DNA from: Psococerastis gibbosa
Taxonomy: Eukaryota; Arthropoda; Insecta; Psocodea; Psocidae
Length of the DNA stretch: 64,000 bases
Reading direction: 5' to 3'
Assembly: GCA_963971405.1 (NCBI GenBank)
Contig: OZ020487.1
Coordinates: forward strand, 43,435,039 to 43,499,038
Shown: one piece after another, positions 62,301-64,000 of the stretch
Position numbering within the stretch: position 1 is the stretch's first letter
Layout of the letters: each line of letters begins with the position of its first letter
The notes under the pieces: generated by a model
Databases searched by the model: none
Told to the model about the DNA's origin: nothing
Seen by the model: only the letters and a program-made list of their open reading frames with translations
Made by a program: the position numbers and the translations under genes

Positions 62301-64000
62301 GACATCAATATTAAGTCTCTACCATATTGTAACTTAATTTATAATAGATAAGTTAAGTATCTACAATCTCCATAATAGTCTCATTAAAACAAAAATCTCA
62401 TCATTTTTTAATGCACAAATGAAGAAAATATGACAAGTGGAATACACGCCTTATGGGCATTCCGATAATGCAGGTTATAATGCCATGATATTTAAAAAGT
62501 CGTAACTAACACTTAGTTATTTTCAATAATAAAAAAGGCTTGAATTTTTGGCTCTGGAAACTACAATATACAGTAGGTAGATGACGATAACTCATTCCTT
62601 GTCACTTTTTTTAAGGTTTTCAGAGGTACTGATTTCATTTTTGTACGTCAAAATGCACTTAAACCACTTGAAATCAGTGCGGCCGCACTTTGGCAAGATA
62701 GCTTCAAGTCTACAACGATACCAAATACGCAATACACCTCAAAAGTGTAGTTACGTCTTTATACTTTCACTCATATTTTGTGCTTCAAGGAACCACTTTT
62801 TGGACTCAGTCCTGAGTCGAATAAATTGGTTTTGTGGGAGGAGTATGTACATAAGCTCGTATGTATGTCCACAGAGCTAGAGCCCAATGGTTTGTTTTGC
62901 TACGGTTCTTCTTCAAATCAGGTGATACCCGCTTCTTTCTTTCCAAGTGTTCCCCACATTTAACCTTAATATGTATATATTTTAGATGCTTTCCACCCCC
63001 CCCCCCTCCCCCACTTGAAGCTCGCACATGTTTTTGTTGTCCCTACATTAGATTGTAAGCATTAGGATTTAGGATTTACCCGCAGATTCGATGGGTTGAA
63101 TGGAGGATTAGCTGCGTGAGGGCAGGTTTTGTTTTGCTTTTTTCGCCATCCTGACATGCTAAAAGCTTCAATAGGTCTGGGTTCCAGTCAGCCTAAAGAC
63201 TTAAAGGCATCTAGCCATACGTCAATGTTTCACAAAAAAGGATAAACATGGATGGACTTTGGGGGATTTATTCCATGTATTTTAAATAAAACTTTATGGT
63301 AGCTTATTTGAGGTGACTTTATTTCAGTAATATTTTCCACATTCACTTTGTAATACTTCGTCACAGTAAACAATAAAATAAACCAAATAACTTTGTCAAG
63401 TATTACTAAACAAATATATATATATATACATATATATATTATATTAAAGCGAGAGGTTTCGAAGACGTCACTCTAATATATTTTGTTAGTAAGCCCCAAT
63501 ACTTGACAAAATTTTATTTTTTTACTGCGATAATGTTTTTTTAAACATAATTGCGTACAAGCAATTTATTGAATGTATCCAATTTATATCATCAGCCACC
63601 TCTGCCTTCTTCTTTGAATGCCTCTTCTATAGAAAATTGGCACCGTTGGCAATTTGAACCTTGGAGACTGTGGCTCTGAAAAGGGAATTCGTGCTCTGGC
63701 CAAACAACTGCCTCAAGTTTTTCAACCAGGATGTTCTTCTTATACCGGGAGCCCTCTGTCTCCCCTTAGATTATTACATGCAGAGAGCGATACTTTTCGT
63801 TCCTTATCACCTACTTGAGTTACGAGAGGCCTCCCAACCGCATGACGTATAGAGACTCGCACAAGTTCGAGCTAGCTAGCGTATACTGTACTATGTCAAC
63901 GATCATACTTCATATTTCAAGTATCAGATACCACTAATTGATTATAATAAGTAAAAGTAATTGAAAAATACATACCACCGACACTAGCGCCAAAGGCTAC
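34965..64000 (-). CDS. Fur1: Furin-type proprotein convertase (Fur1-like), 5' partial, two C-terminal isoforms
   Basis: Exons on the - strand: 64000-63976 (cut by the window edge), 56763-56381, 55591-55384, 54278-54161 and 52214-51922; then either 51131-50620 (soluble, 512 residues here) or 49660-49406 plus 35395-34965 (membrane form, 570 residues here). Visible: [43 protein letters not shown], oxyanion Asn in WASGNGG, catalytic Ser in [27 protein letters not shown]-domain [15 protein letters not shown], then alternative tails. Catalytic Asp and His and the prodomain must lie beyond 64000. Furins cleave precursors after R-X-K/R-R in the TGN and secretory route. Drosophila Fur1 is also known to make isoforms differing in the C-terminus, hence the symbol; Fur2 or another convertase is less likely. 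Confidence 0.9.
35841..35885 (+). repeat. Terminus of MITE family D
   Basis: TTAAGGCCCGGTGCACGAAG and ACGATTTTGTCGCGGGCGAC match the ends at 54935 and 24697. The other end is not obvious. Confidence 0.4.
35886..39461. other. Furin intron stretch without recognised gene
   Basis: Open frames at 36010-36366 (+) and 36096-36664 (-) have no motif I recognise and may be old transposon coding remains. A poor inverted repeat spans about 36770-36905 (GGGCCCGGGCACTGAGTC against GACTGAGTCCCGGGGCC). AT-rich DNA fills 37.2-39.0 kb. Confidence 0.35.
39462..39725 (+). mobile_element. Interspersed repeat U, copy 3
   Basis: GAGCTTCTGAGTTACGACTT, TATGGTCTCAGTGG and CTGAAGGCGGAGGAACTCAA match the copy at 60966 in the same order. 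Its last 70 bp correspond to the seed of the SCAMP-intron array in inverse orientation. Confidence 0.65.
40255..40365 (-). mobile_element. Interspersed repeat X, copy 5 (fragment)
   Basis: ATGTCGATGTCAACCCGCCC and GGACAAGCTCAGACATGGTT are the reverse complement of the central X segment, strongly diverged. Confidence 0.45.
41770..42420. repeat. Three tandem units of about 228 bp
   Basis: ATGTCAGGCTTTAAAAGTAT and GTTAAAAGACGT recur with the ATTATGTTTTATT landmark at 41788, 42017 and (as ATTATTTTTTTATT) 42244. The repeat lies wholly inside the hAT-like element. Confidence 0.85.
43410..43553. mobile_element. Palindromic MITE P11 with TAA target duplication
   Basis: It is 144 bp, GGTGCCCATTCCACATACGT at the left, TAA on both sides, arm AACGAAAAATTGAAAAATGA as in P5, core ACGTGGTAGCAGAATTTTTA. 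It is nested in the hAT-like element. Confidence 0.88.
43887..44781. other. Furin intron stretch without recognised gene
   Basis: AT-rich with a GGGGCCGTGGGC segment at 44049 echoing the pre-insertion flank of the hAT-like element at 41524 (GGGGCCGTGGGC). Nothing else is recognised. Confidence 0.35.
44782..45010. mobile_element. Inverted-repeat MITE of another family
   Basis: TTAACTTTGTCTACGAAACC against GGTTTTGTAGTCAGAGTTAA forms the inner stem, and TTTATCAAAATAACAACTAG against CTAGTTCTTATTACAAGTTT the outer part. A one-arm relative lies near 21806. Confidence 0.6.
45283..45405. repeat. Inverted repeat, about 45-bp arms
   Basis: GATTATCTTGTTATTTTTTA...ATTGAATCG is mirrored by CGATTCAATAATAACAACAA...CTAGATAAGC. 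It is a hairpin-forming structure of unknown origin. Confidence 0.6.
45763..46195. repeat. Tandem repeat, about 2.6 units of 163-170 bp
   Basis: GCACTGCAGCTAGTTCCATTTACGGGCACA-like sequence recurs at 45768 and 45935, and a truncated third unit starts at GGGCACAGTGCGG (46099). GCTTATTGGCTATCCGAAAC is in each unit. No persistent frame. Confidence 0.85.
46517..46641 (-). mobile_element. tRNA-derived SINE (family S), copy 3
   Basis: On the - strand it has CATGTAGAGTAGTGGTGTGG (A-box) and GGTTTGAGTCCCACGC (B-box, one change), then GCAGGCGGCTCGGGAC as in copy 2. Confidence 0.7.
46963..47104. mobile_element. MITE family C, copy 2
   Basis: It begins CCTACTATAGCGATTATTGT and ends AATAATCGCCATAGTA, with the inner pair GGGATTAAAAATGCAAACAA and TTTGTTTACATTTTTAACCC. 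Confidence 0.75.
47105..48651. other. Furin intron stretch, unassigned open frames
   Basis: At 47393-47857 both strands stay open for over 400 bp. Neither protein shows a motif I recognise; no splice borders are evident. It may be old transposon coding sequence. Confidence 0.3.
48652..48810. mobile_element. MITE family C, copy 3, near-perfect palindrome
   Basis: TGATCATGGCGATTATAATA and TATTATAATCGCCATGATCA close a 159-bp hairpin with arms of about 60 bp and a short AATTTTATAATGGAAAGTG loop. It is the least diverged copy. Confidence 0.85.
49406..49660 (-). CDS. Fur1: Furin alternative exon B: end of P domain and linker
   Basis: The acceptor TTATTTACAG precedes 49660, same phase as exon [18 protein letters not shown] replaces the exon-A strand; a hydrophilic linker ([32 protein letters not shown]) follows and ends ALCI. 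The donor AG-GTCTGT at 49405 is in phase with 35395, restoring C-x2-C ([11 protein letters not shown]). Read-through instead gives a hydrophobic run and stop at 49197. Confidence 0.88.
49759..49929 (-). mobile_element. Short interspersed repeat R, copy 4
   Basis: Reverse-oriented, from CTTCGATGGCAAGGTGGTAG to TTAACCTTTTGTTAA. It lies between alternative furin exons A and B. Confidence 0.75.
50620..51131 (-). CDS. Fur1: Furin alternative terminal exon A: soluble basic tail
   Basis: The acceptor ACCAATAG precedes 51131; phase matches the P-domain exon. [14 protein letters not shown] is the last P-domain strand, followed by about 155 residues rich in P, K, R and Q ([23 protein letters not shown]) and a stop after MELDIA. 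There is no hydrophobic span, so this form should be secreted or lumenal. No downstream donor is required. The compositional bias means the tail's role is unknown. Confidence 0.85.
51396..51850 (+). repeat. Three degenerate tandem copies of a LINE-tail segment, about 147 bp each
   Basis: ACCAAGGCGACGATGGGCGGA at 51397 recurs as GAGCAAGGCGACGATGGGCGGA-like sequence at 51543, and a weaker third unit starts near 51690. Broken frames read [11 protein letters not shown] and [18 protein letters not shown], related to the family-Z tail at 29699. Confidence 0.6.
51922..52214 (-). CDS. Fur1: Furin exon: P domain
   Basis: It encodes [57 protein letters not shown] and [15 protein letters not shown], the beta-rich P domain that stabilises the catalytic unit. 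The acceptor is CAGCAG, so the exon may start at 52214 or 52217 (K or NR). The donor GTAAGA begins at 51921. Confidence 0.95.
52668..52854 (+). pseudogene. LINE C-terminal fragment
   Basis: [19 protein letters not shown], then [16 protein letters not shown] and [14 protein letters not shown] before TGA. This follows the RGRPR-RW-DD-R-DL pattern of LINE ORF2 tails, with no upstream LINE sequence. Confidence 0.65.
52915..53047 (+). mobile_element. Short interspersed repeat R, copy 5 (5'-truncated)
   Basis: It starts at CATGCGATCGGAGACGTGTC and ends in an A tail of about 20. A second, inverted and diverged piece of the same repeat follows at 53049-53160 (ending TCCCATCGAAG), tail to tail. Confidence 0.7.
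53165..54155. other. Furin intron stretch without recognised gene
   Basis: AT-rich. GGAGCGAGTGTAATGC (53751) and GTAATGCGGAATAGC (54000) are the only local echoes I noticed. Confidence 0.35.
54161..54278 (-). CDS. Fur1: Furin exon: end of catalytic domain, apparent GC donor
   Basis: The acceptor TTTGTTTCAG precedes 54278. It encodes [20 protein letters not shown] and [13 protein letters not shown]. The frame to the P domain is kept only if the exon ends GATAA and the intron starts GCAAGTG (54160); the nearby GTGTTA donor would shift frame. Confidence 0.9.
54704..54787. mobile_element. MITE family Q, right-arm fragment
   Basis: TTTCATATCTTTGCGGCTGT and CCTTGTTTACAAAATATTTTG match the right arm of Q1 and Q2. 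It abuts P12. Confidence 0.6.
54797..54930. mobile_element. Palindromic MITE P12 (core absent)
   Basis: GGCGGCTATTCCACTTGTCA at the left; the right end GACAAGTGGCC has lost part of its terminus. The arms share the P6 start but the GTGGTAGCAGACATT core is missing. Confidence 0.65.
54935..55195. mobile_element. MITE family D, both ends
   Basis: GGCCCGGTACAGCCGGACGA at the left, GTCGTCCGTGTGTACAGGGTC at the right; TAA follows the right end and TTAA precedes the left. 261 bp, no coding. Confidence 0.65.
55211..55370 (-). mobile_element. Short interspersed repeat R, copy 6
   Basis: It is a nearly full copy whose 5' end CTTCGATGGCCAGGTGGTAG begins about 14 bp inside the furin intron, right after the donor of the catalytic-serine exon. 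Confidence 0.8.
55384..55591 (-). CDS. Fur1: Furin exon: catalytic serine
   Basis: The acceptor GTGTTTCAG precedes 55591 and the donor GTAGGT follows 55384. [20 protein letters not shown] then [20 protein letters not shown] carries the active-site Ser in GTSA. Repeat R inserted about 14 bp beyond its donor. Confidence 0.96.
56036..56152 (+). pseudogene. LINE tail fragment, family W, copy 2
   Basis: Reads [20 protein letters not shown] then WKYLLQTNQ and stop, parallel to 56930-57000. It lies just 3' of the furin exon at 56381-56763 (gene sense). Confidence 0.6.
56381..56763 (-). CDS. Fur1: Furin exon: catalytic domain with oxyanion Asn
   Basis: The acceptor ACTTACAG precedes 56763 and the donor GTCAGT follows 56381. 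It encodes [53 protein letters not shown] and [10 protein letters not shown] decayed copy of part of it lies at 57028-57150. Confidence 0.96.
56826..57025 (+). pseudogene. LINE tail fragment, family W, copy 3
   Basis: [53 protein letters not shown]. It is directly followed by the furin exon relic. Confidence 0.65.
57028..57150 (-). pseudogene. Decayed partial copy of a furin catalytic exon
   Basis: On the - strand [15 protein letters not shown] parallels [15 protein letters not shown] of the working exon; at DNA level GATGAAC-CTCGGGT-GCCA and GTCTTGCCGTCAT match 56606-56670. Stops and indels follow. It cannot be spliced into a working product. Confidence 0.8.
57200..59115. other. Furin intron stretch without recognised gene
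   Basis: AT-rich; short frames lack motifs. Confidence 0.35.
59120..59200 (+). mobile_element. Interspersed repeat X, fragment
   Basis: GCTTGTCTCAGCCTGTCCAT and TTGCAGCCGCTGTAGATTGA match the middle of copies 1 and 3. Confidence 0.5.
59434..60173. repeat. Minisatellite, 20 units of 37 bp
   Basis: The unit is AACTAGTGCAGAAGAAAGAC plus AGGCCGCCAAAGAACCT, nearly identical in all copies. Units 9, 12, 17 and 20 carry GGGCGCC instead of GGCCGCC. 37 is not a multiple of three and each frame meets TAG, so it is not coding. Confidence 0.97.
60966..61125 (+). mobile_element. Interspersed repeat U, copy 4
   Basis: GAGCTTTTGAGTAATGCCTT, TGGTCTCAGAGGCGAAGACG, CCTCCTCGTGGTGGAGATGG and CCCGAAGGCGGAGGAACTCA. 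This is the compact version of the family. Confidence 0.65.
61694..62088. mobile_element. Composite palindromic MITE P13
   Basis: 395 bp; outer ends GGCGGGGATTCCACCGACC and its mirror; core GTGGTAGCAGACATTCAAGA; inner palindrome GGGTTTCCACCGACCTCGCA. Flanks ATA and TTA. Confidence 0.88.
62191..62450. mobile_element. Palindromic MITE P14 (left terminus missing)
   Basis: Arms as in P6 (TATTATGTAGATACTTAACT) but with the common core intact at the centre: TGGTAGCAGACATCAATA and CTCTACCATATTG. Right end GTGGAATACACGCC then TTA. Confidence 0.85.
62455..63535. other. Furin intron stretch without recognised gene
   Basis: Contains a C tract (62995-63006) and a TATATA tract near 63415-63440. No gene is recognised. 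Confidence 0.35.
63538..63880 (-). mobile_element. Short interspersed repeat R, copy 7, split by a LINE tail
   Basis: Two halves, 63538-63600 (GCGTACAAGCAATTTATTGA) and 63813-63880 (GAGTTACGAGAGGCCTCC, AGAGACTCGCACAAG), are separated by a family-V LINE tail. Confidence 0.6.
63640..63812 (-). pseudogene. LINE tail fragment, family V, copy 3
   Basis: The reverse strand reads [12 protein letters not shown] and, after breaks, [24 protein letters not shown] sequence. It sits inside repeat R copy 7. Confidence 0.6.
63976..64000 (-). CDS. Fur1: Furin exon (3' end of the exon, cut by window edge)
   Basis: VAFGASVG plus one base, then the donor GTATGT from 63975. It joins in phase to [10 protein letters not shown] of the next exon, as in family members (CGVGVAYNA-VGGVRMLDG). 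Confidence 0.85.

Overview
The window reads as nuclear DNA from an insect, or at least an arthropod. It is AT-rich, has short exons in long introns with canonical GT-AG splice sites, and is filled with transposable-element debris. The strongest clue to the group is a mitochondrial-clan cytochrome P450 that looks like CYP302A1 (disembodied, the ecdysteroid 22-hydroxylase of moulting-hormone synthesis). I cannot name the species. Three host genes can be rebuilt exon by exon. (1) Positions 475-13773, + strand: SCAMP (secretory carrier membrane protein), six exons, first coding exon off the left edge. (2) Positions 25532-32838, + strand: a complete eight-exon P450 of 496 residues. (3) Positions 64000-34965, - strand: the 3' two thirds of a furin-type proprotein convertase (Fur1-like), beginning inside an exon at the right edge. 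It has two alternative exons for the end of the P domain, giving a soluble tail (50620-51131) or a cysteine-rich, membrane-anchored tail (49406-49660 spliced to 34965-35395). The P450 and furin genes converge on 32839-34964. Nothing suggests an operon or joint function. Layout: 1-13.8 kb SCAMP, with a nearly full-length but inactivated LINE in its second intron (3751-8656, 12-bp target duplication) that itself sits inside a palindromic MITE, and a 161/116-bp tandem array in its last intron; 13.8-25.5 kb intergenic, rich in MITEs and SINEs; 25.5-32.8 kb P450; 32.8-35 kb convergent intergenic DNA; 35-49.4 kb one 14-kb furin intron holding a 2.3-kb hAT-like element with an 8-bp target duplication; 49.4-56.8 kb most furin exons; 56.8-64 kb a furin intron with a 37-bp x 20 minisatellite. 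The most unusual material is a set of 14 palindromic MITE loci that share their termini (GGCG..., TAA/TTA flanks, as in PIF/Harbinger elements) and mostly share a core (GTGGTAGCAGACATT), while the arms between are of several unrelated kinds. Two other points stand out. Both the P450 and the furin gene carry a decayed partial copy of one of their own exons in the intron just upstream of the working exon. The furin gene also appears to use a GC-AG intron ending in a tandem CAGCAG acceptor. All calls come from reading the sequence alone; no database or aligner was used.
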